This document shows positions 44,586 to 59,824 of a DNA stretch of 64,000 bases, one piece after another. The position numbers were made by a program, and so were the translations under genes. Location: positions 62,001 to 126,000 of the forward strand of contig JAXMFT010000005.1 of NCBI GenBank assembly GCA_046347635.1, read 5' to 3'. Within the stretch, counting starts at the first letter, position 1; each line of letters starts with the position of its first letter. A model generated the notes under the pieces. It saw only the letters and a program-made list of their open reading frames with translations. It had not been told where the DNA came from and ran no database searches. This DNA comes from JAGVSZ01 sp019137045. GTDB taxonomy: Bacteria > Pseudomonadota > Gammaproteobacteria > Burkholderiales > SG8-39.

Positions 44586-45390
44586 GCTCGCTCCCGGCCG
44601 CGGCGGTCGAGGCGTCGCGGCCGGACGCCGCCGCGACCGCGGCGCTGTCGGTCCGCGGGCTCGTCAAGGAGTACGTCCCCGGCAGGCAGGTGCTCGCCGG
44701 GATCACGCTCGACTTCGCGCCGCGCGGCATGACCGCGGTGATCGGCCCCTCGGGCACCGGCAAGTCGACGCTCATCCGCTGCATCAATCGCCTGGTCGAA
44801 CCCACCGCGGGCGAGATCGTCTTCGAGGGCCGCGACCTCGCGCGGCTCGGCAAGCGCAAGCGCACCTGGCGCGGCGGCGCATCGGCATGGTGTTCCAGGA
44901 GTACAGCCTGGTGGAGCGCCTGACGGTGATGGAGAACGTGCTCTGCGGCCGGCTCGGGTACGTGTCCCCCGCAAAGGCGTGGCTGCGGCGCTTCCCGGCG
45001 CGCGACGTCGCGCGCGCGTTCGAGCTGCTCGACACCGTCGGGCTCGGCGCATTCGCGCAGGCGCGCGCCGACAGCCTCTCGGGCGGGCAGCGCCAGCGCG
45101 TCGGCATCGCGCGCGCGGTGATGCAGCAGCCGCGTCTGCTGCTCGCCGACGAGCCGACCTCCTCGCTCGACCCGAAGACCTCGGTCGAGATCATGGCGCT
45201 CATGCAGGCGCTGTCGGAGACGCACGGCTTCCCGGTGATCGTCAACATCCACAACGTCGAGCTCGCGCGCCGCTTCGCCGGGCGCATCGTCGGCATGACC
45301 GGCGGCCGCGTGGTCTACGACGGCCCGCCGGAGCGGCTCGACGAGACGATCCTGAAGACGATCTACGGCGGCGAGGACTGGCTGGAGTGA
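44582..45390 (+). pseudogene. phnC: Phosphonate-type ABC transporter ATPase, one frame shift near 44870
   Basis: The N-terminus (GTG 44582, overlapping the phnD stop) has Walker A GPSGTGKSTLIRCINRLVEP. The frame is lost at about 44860-44880 in a CGCGGCGGCGC run and continues in another frame with IGMVFQEYSLVERLTVMENV, LSGGQRQRVGIARAV and LLLADEPTSSLDP to the stop at 45390. All ATPase motifs survive, so a one-base sequencing error is the simplest reading. The end overlaps the first permease start (GTGA). Confidence 0.82.
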
Positions 45391-46205
45391 CGCGCGGGGG
45401 ACCCCTTTCCCTGCCCCGCGAGACCGCGGCCGCGGCGCGGCTCGCCTTCCCGCCCAACTGGTGGGCGCGCGCGGCGTGGCTCGCCTTCGCCGTCTACTTC
45501 GTCTACGCCGCCGCGCAGCTGGAGTTCACGCCGGCGCGCTTCGCCGCCGGCCTGGAGCACGGCGCGAAGTTCGTCTCGCGGCTCTTCCCGCCCGATTTCC
45601 ACCGCTGGGCGCTGCTGCTCAAGGGCATGGTCGAGAGCCTCCAGATCGCGGTGGTCGCCTCGGCGCTCGGGGTCGCGCTGTCGCTCCCGCTCTCGCTGAT
45701 GGCCGCGCGCAACCTGATGCCGGCGTGGCTCACCTGGCCGGCGCGCCTGGTGATGATCTTCTGCCGGTCGTTCCACCCGGTGATCGTGGCGATCCTGTTC
45801 GTGAAGGCGGTCGGGTTCGGCGCGCTCGCCGGCATCCTCGCGCTCACCGTCGCCTCGGTGGGCTTCCTCGGCAAGCTCATGACCGAGGCGATCGAGGAGA
45901 TCTCGCTCAAGCAGGTGGAGGCGGTGCGCGCGTCGGGCGCGCCGTTCATGTCGGTGGTGATGTTCGCGGTGGTGCCGCAGGTGTTCGGGCGCTTCGTCGG
46001 CTTCGTCGCCTACGAGACCGACGCCAACCTGCGCAACTCCACCATGGTCGGCATCGTCGGCGCGGGCGGCATCGGCGGCACGCTGTTCGCCGCGTTCCAG
46101 CGCTTCGACTACGACTTCGTGTGCGCGATCGTGCTCACGATCATCGCGCTCATCATGCTCGGCGAAGTGCTGACCATGCGCATCAAGCGGATCTTCCGGG
46201 TATGA
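45387..46205 (+). CDS. phnE: Phosphonate-type ABC transporter permease 1
   Basis: A 272-residue inner-membrane permease with about six helices. The EAA-type loop region is visible (GFLGKLMTEAIEEISLKQVE, VRASGAPFMSVVM), followed by NLRNSTMVGIVGAGGIGGTL. GTG 45387 overlaps the ATPase stop; its own stop overlaps the next ATG. Two PhnE-type permeases in tandem form the channel, as in many PhnCDEE importers. Confidence 0.9.
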   Translation: MTRGGPLSLPRETAAAARLAFPPNWWARAAWLAFAVYFVYAAAQLEFTPARFAAGLEHGAKFVSRLFPPDFHRWALLLKGMVESLQIAVVASALGVALSLPLSLMAARNLMPAWLTWPARLVMIFCRSFHPVIVAILFVKAVGFGALAGILALTVASVGFLGKLMTEAIEEISLKQVEAVRASGAPFMSVVMFAVVPQVFGRFVGFVAYETDANLRNSTMVGIVGAGGIGGTLFAAFQRFDYDFVCAIVLTIIALIMLGEVLTMRIKRIFRV

Positions 46206-47014
46206 GCGGCGCGCCGGGGCTCGCGATCGCGCGCGAGTGGCAGCGGTTCACGCCGGGCGAGCGGCTCGCGCGCTTCGTGGTCTACCTCGGCGTGGTCGCG
46301 GCGATCGTCGCCTCGATCCAGACGGTGGAAGTGATCCCGGAGTTCATCGCCGACGCGCCGGAGCAGATCGGCGACATGCTGCGGCGGATGTGGCCGATCG
46401 CGTGGGGCTTCTACCCGGAGGGCGTGCAGGCGCCGCTCCTCGAGTCGCTGCACATCGCCACCCTCGGCACGGTCGCCGCGGTGCTGATGGCCGTGCCGGT
46501 GGCCTTTCTCGCGGCGCGCAACGTGACGCCGCACGCCGGGCTCAACTACTTCGCCAAGCTCATCCTCGTCTCCGCGCGCTCGGTCAACACGCTCATCTGG
46601 GCGCTCTTCTTCGTCGCGGTGTTCGGGCCGGGCGCGCTCGCCGGGACGATGGCGATCGCGTTCCACTCGATCGGGTTCACCGGCAAGCTCCTCTCGGAGG
46701 CGCTCGAGGAGTCGAACCGGGGCACGATCGAGGCGCTGCAGGCGACCGGGGCGCCGTGGCTGTCGGTGGCGATCAAGGGCTACTGGCCGCAGGTGAAGCC
46801 GGCGTTCTGGGCGATCGTGCTGTTCCGCTGGGACATCAACGTGCGCGAGTCCGCGGTCCTCGGCCTGGTGGGCGCGGGCGGGGTCGGCATGGCGCTCGAC
46901 ACCGCGCTCAACCTCTTCCAGTGGGACCGCGTCGCGATGATCCTGGTGGCGATCCTCGGCGTCGTGATCGCCGCCGAGATCGTGGTGACGGGAATCCGAC
47001 GGCGGATCCTCTGA
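46202..47014 (+). CDS. phnE: Phosphonate-type ABC transporter permease 2
   Basis: A 270-residue permease paralogous to the previous one: GFTGKLLSEALEESNRGTIE and ALQATGAPWLSVAI form the EAA loop, and NVRESAVLGLVGAGGVGMAL matches the conserved C-terminal half. ATG 46202 overlaps the upstream stop (ATGA). Last gene of the importer operon. Confidence 0.9.
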   Translation: MSGAPGLAIAREWQRFTPGERLARFVVYLGVVAAIVASIQTVEVIPEFIADAPEQIGDMLRRMWPIAWGFYPEGVQAPLLESLHIATLGTVAAVLMAVPVAFLAARNVTPHAGLNYFAKLILVSARSVNTLIWALFFVAVFGPGALAGTMAIAFHSIGFTGKLLSEALEESNRGTIEALQATGAPWLSVAIKGYWPQVKPAFWAIVLFRWDINVRESAVLGLVGAGGVGMALDTALNLFQWDRVAMILVAILGVVIAAEIVVTGIRRRIL

Positions 47015-47061
47015 ATCCCGGGCGGTGTCATCCGCGCGGTAGGATGGTGCGTAATTCGGCC

Positions 47062-47772
47062 ATGAACGCGACGCGCTTCACGCTCCTCTTCGCAGGCCTG
47101 GCGGCCGTGACGGTCGCGCACGCCCAGGTCTACAAGTGGGTGGACGAGAAGGGAGTCGTCAACTACTCGAGTACGCCGCCGCCGAAAGGGAAAGGCGCCG
47201 TCACGCTGGACGAGAGCAAGGGGCGGGTCACGACGATCCCGGCGCCGGTCCGCAGCGATCCGGCGGCGGATCCGGCGCTACGCCAGCGGGTCGACACCCT
47301 CGAGCGCGAGGCGGCGGCGCAGCGCCAGGCCGCGTTGCAGCAGGAGGCCGCGGCGGCGGAGGCCAATCGCCGCTGGGTCGAGCAGTGCCGCGCCGAGCGC
47401 CGCGTGGACTGCGACGATCCGAGCCGCGGCGGGTTCGCGTACGGCTACGACTACGCGTACCCGCCCGTGGTGCGACCGCCGCTCGGGGCGCCCGGACGGC
47501 CGGGGATCCCGTCGGCCACCTATCGCCCCACGCCCCACTTCGCCGAGAGCGGCGGCGTGACCGGCCCCTATCTGCGGCCGCCTCCGAGCGGGGTCGTGAT
47601 CGGTCCGGGTCCGGGCGGCATCGGGGCCGGGTACCAGCCGGCCGCGCCCGGCGGCGTGATCATCGCGCCCGGCCCGGGCGGCGCCGGCGCGCAGTACCTT
47701 CCGGTGCCCGAGGGAGCGGCACCCGCGGCGCGGCCGGCGCCGCGCCCGCGTCCGGTCCCGCTCCAGCAGTAG
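47062..47772 (+). CDS. DUF4124 domain protein with Gly/Pro-rich tail
   Basis: A 236-residue exported protein. Signal peptide (about 1-20, ends AHAQ), then the short DUF4124 domain (VYKWVDEKGVVNYSSTPPPK). A Gln/Ala/Arg-rich helix follows (about 75-110), then a Pro/Gly-rich tail with two near-repeats (GVVIGPGPGGIGAGYQP and GVIIAPGPGGAGAQYLP). Function unknown; DUF4124 proteins are common envelope proteins in proteobacteria. ATG 47062 gives the best signal peptide; ATG 47044 is possible. Confidence 0.8.
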   Translation: MNATRFTLLFAGLAAVTVAHAQVYKWVDEKGVVNYSSTPPPKGKGAVTLDESKGRVTTIPAPVRSDPAADPALRQRVDTLEREAAAQRQAALQQEAAAAEANRRWVEQCRAERRVDCDDPSRGGFAYGYDYAYPPVVRPPLGAPGRPGIPSATYRPTPHFAESGGVTGPYLRPPPSGVVIGPGPGGIGAGYQPAAPGGVIIAPGPGGAGAQYLPVPEGAAPAARPAPRPRPVPLQQ

Positions 47773-47794
47773 CCCCGCGCAGAGTAAACGACCG

Positions 47795-47823
47795 CCCGCC
47801 GCGCAAGCCCCCTTGCGGCGGGC
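47795..47823. terminator. Hairpin between convergent DUF4124 and gltD genes
   Basis: GCCCGCCGC-gc-AAG pairs with CTTGCGGCGGGC around a CCCC loop (two-base bulge). It lies between two convergent genes but has no T-tract, so termination is plausible rather than certain. Confidence 0.5.
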
Positions 47824-47832
47824 GACACGCCC

Positions 47833-49314
<1,482 letters not shown>

Positions 49315-49323
49315 GCGTGCGCC

Positions 49324-53979
<4,656 letters not shown>

Positions 53980-54134
53980 GGCAAACCTCGGGCGCACCTC
54001 GGTTGGTCGGGCCCCGGGGCAGCAACCGCGCGGCCGCGCGAGATTCCGGGGGAACTTTTGAATATACCCGCGAACCCCTGTGGACTCAACCGGTTACCGC
54101 AGCGCGTCAAGCCCGGCGCAGCGGGGCGAGGCGA

Positions 54135-55220
54135 CTACTTTCCGGAACAGGCGGTTAGCGTCGCCCGCAGCGCATCCGCGGGAACGCTCCCGGCGATGCG
54201 GGCCTCCCCCAGACGGTCGAGCAGGATGAAGCGGATGCGGCCCGCCTCCGCCTTCTTGTCCACCGCCATGAGGTCGAGGTAGCGCTCGGGCCCGAGCGCC
54301 GGGCCCGCGACCGGCAGGCCCGCGCGCTCGAGGAGCCGGCGCAGCCGATCGGCCGCGGTCCGCTCGAGCGTCCCGAGGCGCACGGAGAGCTCCGCGGCCA
54401 TCACCATGCCGGCCGCGACCGCCTCGCCGTGCAGCCACGCGCCGTACCCGAGCCCGGCCTCGATCGCGTGGCCGAACGTGTGGCCGAAGTTGAGCAGCGC
54501 CCGCGGCCCGGTCTCGCGCTCGTCCAGCGCGACGACCGCCGCCTTGATCTCGACCGAGCGCTTCACCGCGTGCGCGAGCGCGTTGCGGTCCAGGCCGAGC
54601 AGCGCGTCGAGGTTCGCCTCCAGCCAGTCGAAGAACGGCGCGTCCCGGATCGCGCCGTGCTTGATGACCTCGGCCAGCCCGGCGCGCAGCTCCGCGGGCG
54701 GCAGGGTCGCGAGCGTGTCCATGTCGGCGAGCACCGCGCGCGGCTGGTGGAACGCCCCGATCATGTTCTTGCCCAGCGGATGGTTGATCGCGGTCTTGCC
54801 GCCGACCGAGGAGTCCACCTGCGCGAGCAGCGTGGTCGGCACCTGCACGAACGGCACGCCGCGCTGGTAGGTCGCCGCGGCGAAGCCCGCGAGGTCGCCC
54901 ACCACGCCGCCGCCGAGCGCGACGAGCGTCGTCCCGCGATCGCAGCGCCGCTCGAGCAGCGCGCCGAACACCCCGTTGAGCGTCGCCCAGTCCTTGTGCG
55001 CCTCGCCGTCCGGAAGGACGATCGGCACGCACGCGACGCCGGCGCCCGCGAGCGCGCGCGCGAGCCGGTCGAGATACAGCGGCGCGACCGTCGCGCTGGT
55101 CACGACCGCGACGCGCGGCTGGGGCAGCAGCGGCGCGAGGAGATCGGCGCGGTCGAGGAGCCCCGCGCCGATGTGGATGGGATAGCCGCGCTCGCCGAGC
55201 GCTACGCGGACAGTCTGCAT
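54135..55220 (-). CDS. aroB: 3-dehydroquinate synthase
   Basis: A 361-residue shikimate-pathway enzyme. Visible motifs: PDGEAHKDWATLNGVFGALL, GGGVVGDLAGFAAATYQRGV (NAD-binding), VDSSVGGKTAINHPLGKNMI, and FGHTFGHAIEAGLGYGAWLH with the zinc-binding His residues. It overlaps the end of aroK by 19 bases, as is usual for this pair in betaproteobacteria. Confidence 0.97.
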   Translation of the reverse strand: MQTVRVALGERGYPIHIGAGLLDRADLLAPLLPQPRVAVVTSATVAPLYLDRLARALAGAGVACVPIVLPDGEAHKDWATLNGVFGALLERRCDRGTTLVALGGGVVGDLAGFAAATYQRGVPFVQVPTTLLAQVDSSVGGKTAINHPLGKNMIGAFHQPRAVLADMDTLATLPPAELRAGLAEVIKHGAIRDAPFFDWLEANLDALLGLDRNALAHAVKRSVEIKAAVVALDERETGPRALLNFGHTFGHAIEAGLGYGAWLHGEAVAAGMVMAAELSVRLGTLERTAADRLRRLLERAGLPVAGPALGPERYLDLMAVDKKAEAGRIRFILLDRLGEARIAGSVPADALRATLTACSGK

Positions 55221-55735
55221 GCCTCGGGCAGCTGCTGCAGCAGGCTGCCGACGAGCGCGGAGACGCTCTGCCGGCCGGTGTCCACGACGAGGTCGGCGAC
55301 TTCGCGGTAGAGCGGGTCGCGGAGCGCGAAGAGCTCCTCCAGCCGGCGCAGCGGGTCGCCGGTCTGCAGCAGCGGGCGCGCGCGGTCCTGCCGGGTGCGC
55401 AGGAAGAGGTCGCGCGGCTGCGCGCGCAGGTAGAGCACGAAGCCGCGCGCGCGCAGCCGCGCGCGGTTCTCCGGGCGCAGCACCACCCCGCCGCCGGTGG
55501 CGAGCACGACGTCGTCGAGCGCGGTGAGGCTCGCGAGCGTCTGCGCCTCGCGCGCGCGAAAACCGTCCTCGCCCTCGATCTCGAAGATCGTGCTGATCGG
55601 CACGCCGGTGCGCCGCACGATCTCCTGGTCGGCGTCGATGAACTGCTTGCGCAGCCGCTGCGCGAGCTGCCGGCCGACGGTGGTCTTGCCGGCGCCCATC
55701 AGGCCGACGAGAAAGATGTTGCGGCTCGCTTCCAT
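55202..55735 (-). CDS. aroK: Shikimate kinase
   Basis: A 177-residue kinase. Walker A GLMGAGKTTVGRQLAQRL (residues about 11-28), shikimate-binding FIDADQEIVRRTG and the FRAREAQTL segment, Walker B-like VVLATGGGVVL. ATG 55735. It lies downstream of the pilus operon, after the terminator that follows pilQ, and is probably co-transcribed with aroB. Confidence 0.96.
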   Translation of the reverse strand: MEASRNIFLVGLMGAGKTTVGRQLAQRLRKQFIDADQEIVRRTGVPISTIFEIEGEDGFRAREAQTLASLTALDDVVLATGGGVVLRPENRARLRARGFVLYLRAQPRDLFLRTRQDRARPLLQTGDPLRRLEELFALRDPLYREVADLVVDTGRQSVSALVGSLLQQLPEACRLSA

Positions 55736-55787
55736 GCGCCCATTGTAAGCGCCACGCATCCCCGCATGCGCGCGCGGCGTCGCCAAC

Positions 55788-55813
55788 GAAAAAGGCCGGG
55801 CGCAGCCCGGCCT
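55788..55813 (-). terminator. Rho-independent terminator after pilQ
   Basis: Minus-strand stem AGGCCGGGC / GCCCGGCCT (nine bases, three-base loop) followed by five T residues, 20 bases after the pilQ stop. Confidence 0.9.
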
Positions 55814-55833
55814 ATTGCGGGAGCGGCGCTCGG

Positions 55834-58041
55834 CTACCGCAGACTCAGCCGCTCGTCGATGATGCGCGGGGTGAGGAAGACCAGCAACTCGGTCTTGTTG
55901 TCCACGCGCAGGTTGTTGCGGAACAGCGGTCCGACCGCGGGCAGGTCGCCGAAGAACGGGATCTTGTTGACCTGGTTGCGCTCGTCCTGGGTGTAGATCC
56001 CGCCGATCACCACCGTGCCGCCGTTCTCGACCAGCACCGAGGTCTTGACGTGCTTGGTGTCGATCGAGGGGCCGGCCAGCGTCGCGACGCCGACCGCGTC
56101 CTTGTTGACGTCGACGTCCATGATCACGTTCCCGTCGGGCGTGATCTGCGGCTTGACCCGCAGCGCGAGCACCGCCTTGCGGAACGCGATGCTGGTCGCG
56201 CCGCTCGAGGTCGCCTGCTGGTACGGAATCTCGGTGCCCTGCTCGATCAGCGCCTCGACCTGGTTCGCGGTGACCACGCGCGGGCTGGAGATGATCTTGC
56301 CCTTGCCGTCGCTCTCCAGCGCGGTGATCTCGAGGTTGAGGAACTTGGTTGCGGCGCTGTTGAACAGGACGAGCGAGAACTGGCCCGCCTGCGCGCCGGT
56401 GTCGAGCGGCGTGGCCGGCAGGTTGATCATGTTCGCGGCCGGAAACGACGGCACCGGGGCGGTCAGCATGCTGGTGTTGGTCGCGCCCGCGACGTTCGCC
56501 AGGCCGCCGCTCAAGTTGGTCACGTTGTTGAAAGTCTGCGCGGTGTACGGCGCGACCGAGTTCAGCGCGCCGCCCGCGACGAACCGCGGCGGCCCGCCGA
56601 ACACCTGGTTGCCCGCGAGGTTGTTGTAGCCGAGGCGCACGCCCAGCGTGCGGCTGAACTTGTCGGTCGCCTCCACGATGCGCGCCTCGATCATCACCTG
56701 GCGCACCGGGATGTCGGTGGTGGCGATCATCTTGCGCACCGCCTCCAGCCGCGACGGGATGTCCTGCACGAACAGCGTGTTGGTCCGGGTGTCGGCCACC
56801 ACGCTCCCGCGCTTGGACAGGATGGAGGCCGTCCCGCCGCTCGCGCCGCCGGGCCCGCCGCCACGCAGCAGGACCATGAGGTCTGCGGCCTTGGTGTAGT
56901 TGAGCTGGAACGTTTCGTTGCGCAGCGGTTCGAGCTCCGAGATCGCCTGCGCCGCCTCGAGCTCGAGCTTCTCCTTGGTCGCGAGCTCGTCGCGCGGGGC
57001 GATCCAGACCACGTTGCCGTTCTTGCGCATGTCGAGGCCGCGCGTCTGCATGATGATGTCGAGCGCCTGGTCCCAGGGCACGTCCCTGAGGCGCAGGGTG
57101 AGGTTGCCGCCGACCGTGTCGCTGGTGATGATGTTGAGGTCGGTGAAGTCGGCGATCACGTTCAGCACGCTGCGCACGTCGACGTTCTGGAAGTTGAGCG
57201 AGAGCTTCTCGCCGCGGTAGCCGCCGCGCGAGCCCTGCACGAGCTTGTTCGGGTCGTACTGGACCGGCTTCACCTCGACCACGAACTGCGAGTCGGTCTG
57301 GTAGGCGTTGTGCTCCCACAGCCCCTTGGGCTCGATCACCATGCGCACGTTTTCGCCCTGGGCGAAGGTGCTCACCGACGAGACCGGAGTGGCGAAGTCC
57401 TGCACGTCGAGCCGCTTGCGCAGGTTGTCGGGCAGGGAAGTGCGCAGGAAATCGACGATGAGCTGCTGGCCCTGCTGGCGGATGTCGATGCCGGTGGTGG
57501 TGTCGCCGAGGTCGACGATGATGCGGCCCTCGCCCGCCTTGCCGCGGCGGAAGTCGATTTCGCGGATCGCGTGCTTGGCGTCGCCCACGCCCTCGGCGAA
57601 GCGCTCGGCGCGCGCGCCCGACCGCGCGGCGGCCCCGGGAACCGGCGTGAGCACGACGTTCAGGACGTTGCCCTCGACGCTGCTCTCGTAGGTCACCATG
57701 TTGCGCAGGTTGAGCACCATGCGCGTACGGTCGCCGACCTGCACCATGCTCATGCTGCGCAGCTCGCCCTCGTTGATCTCCTGGCTGTTGCGCCCGAGCG
57801 CGTTGGCGGTGCCGGGGAAGTCGAACGCGATGCGCGCCGGCTGGTTCACCGTGAAGCTCGCGGGCGCCGCCGTGAGCGGCTGTTTCGTGGTGACGCGAAC
57901 GATGACGCGGCCGCCCTGCGCGGCGACGTTCAGCGCCTCGATCGCGTTCTGCGGCGCCGCCTGCGCGTGCACGAGTCCGGCCCACACCCCGGCGGCGAGC
58001 GCCGCGAGCAGGGTGATGAAAGGCGTCTTGTAGTTCCTCAT
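55834..58041 (-). CDS. pilQ: Type IV pilus secretin
   Basis: A 735-residue outer-membrane secretin. Signal peptide (about 1-26), two AMIN domains (about 35-250; ALNVAAQGGRVIVRVTTKQP and GRIIVDLGDTTTGIDIRQQG), then STN/secretin N domains (LSLNFQNVDVRSVLNVIADF). The secretin core follows to the C-terminus (PRVVTANQVEALIEQGTEIP, VENGGTVVIGGIYTQDERNQ, FLTPRIIDERLSLR). It forms the pore for the pilus. Last gene of pilMNOPQ; overlaps pilP by four bases. Confidence 0.96.
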   Translation of the reverse strand: MRNYKTPFITLLAALAAGVWAGLVHAQAAPQNAIEALNVAAQGGRVIVRVTTKQPLTAAPASFTVNQPARIAFDFPGTANALGRNSQEINEGELRSMSMVQVGDRTRMVLNLRNMVTYESSVEGNVLNVVLTPVPGAAARSGARAERFAEGVGDAKHAIREIDFRRGKAGEGRIIVDLGDTTTGIDIRQQGQQLIVDFLRTSLPDNLRKRLDVQDFATPVSSVSTFAQGENVRMVIEPKGLWEHNAYQTDSQFVVEVKPVQYDPNKLVQGSRGGYRGEKLSLNFQNVDVRSVLNVIADFTDLNIITSDTVGGNLTLRLRDVPWDQALDIIMQTRGLDMRKNGNVVWIAPRDELATKEKLELEAAQAISELEPLRNETFQLNYTKAADLMVLLRGGGPGGASGGTASILSKRGSVVADTRTNTLFVQDIPSRLEAVRKMIATTDIPVRQVMIEARIVEATDKFSRTLGVRLGYNNLAGNQVFGGPPRFVAGGALNSVAPYTAQTFNNVTNLSGGLANVAGATNTSMLTAPVPSFPAANMINLPATPLDTGAQAGQFSLVLFNSAATKFLNLEITALESDGKGKIISSPRVVTANQVEALIEQGTEIPYQQATSSGATSIAFRKAVLALRVKPQITPDGNVIMDVDVNKDAVGVATLAGPSIDTKHVKTSVLVENGGTVVIGGIYTQDERNQVNKIPFFGDLPAVGPLFRNNLRVDNKTELLVFLTPRIIDERLSLR

Positions 58042-58577
58042 TTCTTCGCCTCCTTGAGGTCGGCTTCCTGCAGCAACAGCGTGCTCTCGCGCTCCGACCA
58101 GTCCCCGCCGGAGTCCTGCACGAGCTCGCGCAGCGCAATTTCGCTGTCGGTGATCTTCGTAATCAGGCCGAAGTTCTGCCCGAGGTAGTTCCCCACGCGC
58201 ACCCGGTACAGGCCCGCGTCGGACTTCACCAGTCCGTACGTCTGCCGGCCGCGCGCGAGCGTCCCGACCATCCTCAGGGTCTCGAGCGGGTACGCCTCGA
58301 GGGGCTCCTTCGGGCGGTTGAGGTCGGGAGCGAGCCCGCCGCCGCTGCCGGGGGCCTTCGCGGCCACGAGCTGGATCTTGGCCGGGCCGAACGGGTCGGC
58401 GAGGTCGTACGCGGTGTACGGCACCGGCTCGTAGGGCTTCACGACCGGCAGCGGATCGACCTTGCCGCGCAGGTCCTTGGTCAGGGAGGCGAGCTCGGCC
58501 TTCAGCTCCTGCTGCTCGCCGCCCTCGCAGCCGGCGAGCGCGATGACGACGCCGAGGGTGATGACGAGGCGCTTCAT
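58038..58577 (-). CDS. pilP: Type IV pilus assembly lipoprotein
   Basis: A 179-residue lipoprotein: lipobox LAGC (Cys about 17), then a disordered linker and the PilP beta domain (YPLETLRMVGTLARGRQTYG, YRVRVGNYLGQNFGLI). It links the inner-membrane PilMNO complex to PilQ. Start and stop overlap the neighbours by four bases each. Confidence 0.95.
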   Translation of the reverse strand: MKRLVITLGVVIALAGCEGGEQQELKAELASLTKDLRGKVDPLPVVKPYEPVPYTAYDLADPFGPAKIQLVAAKAPGSGGGLAPDLNRPKEPLEAYPLETLRMVGTLARGRQTYGLVKSDAGLYRVRVGNYLGQNFGLITKITDSEIALRELVQDSGGDWSERESTLLLQEADLKEAKK

Positions 58578-59212
58578 TTCTTCGCCGCCTTCGCCGCCTT
58601 CGCTGCGGCGCGCTGCGCGGCCACCTCTTCGTCGTCGAGGTAGCGGAAGGTCTTGGCGACGGTGTCCATGGTGAGGGTCCCGTCCTTGCCGACGTTGAGG
58701 TTGATGTCGTTGAGGGTCACGATCCGCGGCAACTGGCCGATGTCGCTCGCGAACGCGCCCATGTCGTGGTAGTTGCCGGTCACCTTGACCGTGATCGGCA
58801 GCTCGGCGTAGAAATCGCGCACCGTCTCGCTCGGCGCCGGCCGGAAGAGCTCGAACTGCAGGCCGCGTCCGAGCCCCGCCTGGTTGATGTCGACGAGCAG
58901 CGCCTCCATCTGCGACTTGTTCGGGAGCTGCTTCAGCAGGGCGCCGAACGAGGTCTCGATCTCGCGCTTCTGGTTCTGGAGCAGGTCGAGGTTGACCGCC
59001 TGTTTCTTCTTGTCCACGTACTCCTGCTTGAGCTTCGCCTCCTGCGCGCGCCCCGCCTCGAGCTCCTCGAGCTGCCCCTGCCAGTCGAGGAAGTAGGCGA
59101 CGCCGAGGATCACGACCAGGACGAGGAGCAGCAGGCCGAGCTTCGGCAGCGGCGGCCACGAGCCCGGGTCGCGGGTGTTCAGGTTGCGGAACTGGTCGAG
59201 CACGCCGGCCAT
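58574..59212 (-). CDS. pilO: Type IV pilus assembly protein PilO
   Basis: A 212-residue inner-membrane protein: one helix near 25-45 (LLLLVLVVILGVAYFLDW), a coiled-coil segment, then the ferredoxin-like periplasmic domain (LLVDINQAGLGRGLQFELFR, YAELPITVKVTGNYHDMGAF). It pairs with PilN. The C-terminus is Ala/Lys rich. Confidence 0.95.
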   Translation of the reverse strand: MAGVLDQFRNLNTRDPGSWPPLPKLGLLLLVLVVILGVAYFLDWQGQLEELEAGRAQEAKLKQEYVDKKKQAVNLDLLQNQKREIETSFGALLKQLPNKSQMEALLVDINQAGLGRGLQFELFRPAPSETVRDFYAELPITVKVTGNYHDMGAFASDIGQLPRIVTLNDINLNVGKDGTLTMDTVAKTFRYLDDEEVAAQRAAAKAAKAAKK

Positions 59213-59215
59213 GGC

Positions 59216-59824
59216 CTACCCTTTCTTCGCCGCGCCGGCCTTGCCCGCCTTGGAGGCGTCCTCCTCGGTCACGGGGCGCTTGATCGTGAAGTTCATGTTG
59301 AACTCCGAGAGGCGGCGCTTGTTCACGTCGCTCGCCTTGATCTCGACGAGCTGCGGCGAGGTCGGGCTGTTCTCGACCAGCGCCGAGCTCTGCAGATTGC
59401 GCATGAACTGCGACACGCGCGCGTTCGACTGCGCATAGCCGGTGAGATGGACCTTCAGGCCTTCCTGCTTGACGCTCTTCAGGTACACGCCGTCCGGGGT
59501 CTGGCGCACGAGCTGGTCGAGGAGGTCGACGGTGCGCGAGCGATCGGTCTGCAGCGTCTCGATGATCTGCTTGCGCGAGAGCAGGGCGCGGATCTCGTCG
59601 CGCAGCTTGCGGATGTCGGCGATCTGCTTGTCGAGCTTCTCGTTCTCGCTCTTGAGGAACGCGTTGCGCTCGTTCTGCGCCGACACGTAGCCGGCGATGA
59701 CGCCGTGGACGGCGCCGGCTATCGCCAGTCCGAGCACCGCGAACCCGATCGCCAGGATGCCGAGCTGCCGGCGGTTCGCCTTGCGCCGCTCCTCGCGGTG
59801 GGGCAGCAGGTTGATGCGGATCAT
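59216..59824 (-). CDS. pilN: Type IV pilus assembly protein PilN
   Basis: A 202-residue protein. The N-terminal MIRINLLPHREERRKANRR is the PilM-binding motif; one helix (about 23-43), a coiled coil, and a ferredoxin-like domain (PDGVYLKSVKQEGLKVHLTG) follow. A Lys/Ala-rich tail ends it. It overlaps pilM by four bases. Confidence 0.95.
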   Translation of the reverse strand: MIRINLLPHREERRKANRRQLGILAIGFAVLGLAIAGAVHGVIAGYVSAQNERNAFLKSENEKLDKQIADIRKLRDEIRALLSRKQIIETLQTDRSRTVDLLDQLVRQTPDGVYLKSVKQEGLKVHLTGYAQSNARVSQFMRNLQSSALVENSPTSPQLVEIKASDVNKRRLSEFNMNFTIKRPVTEEDASKAGKAGAAKKG

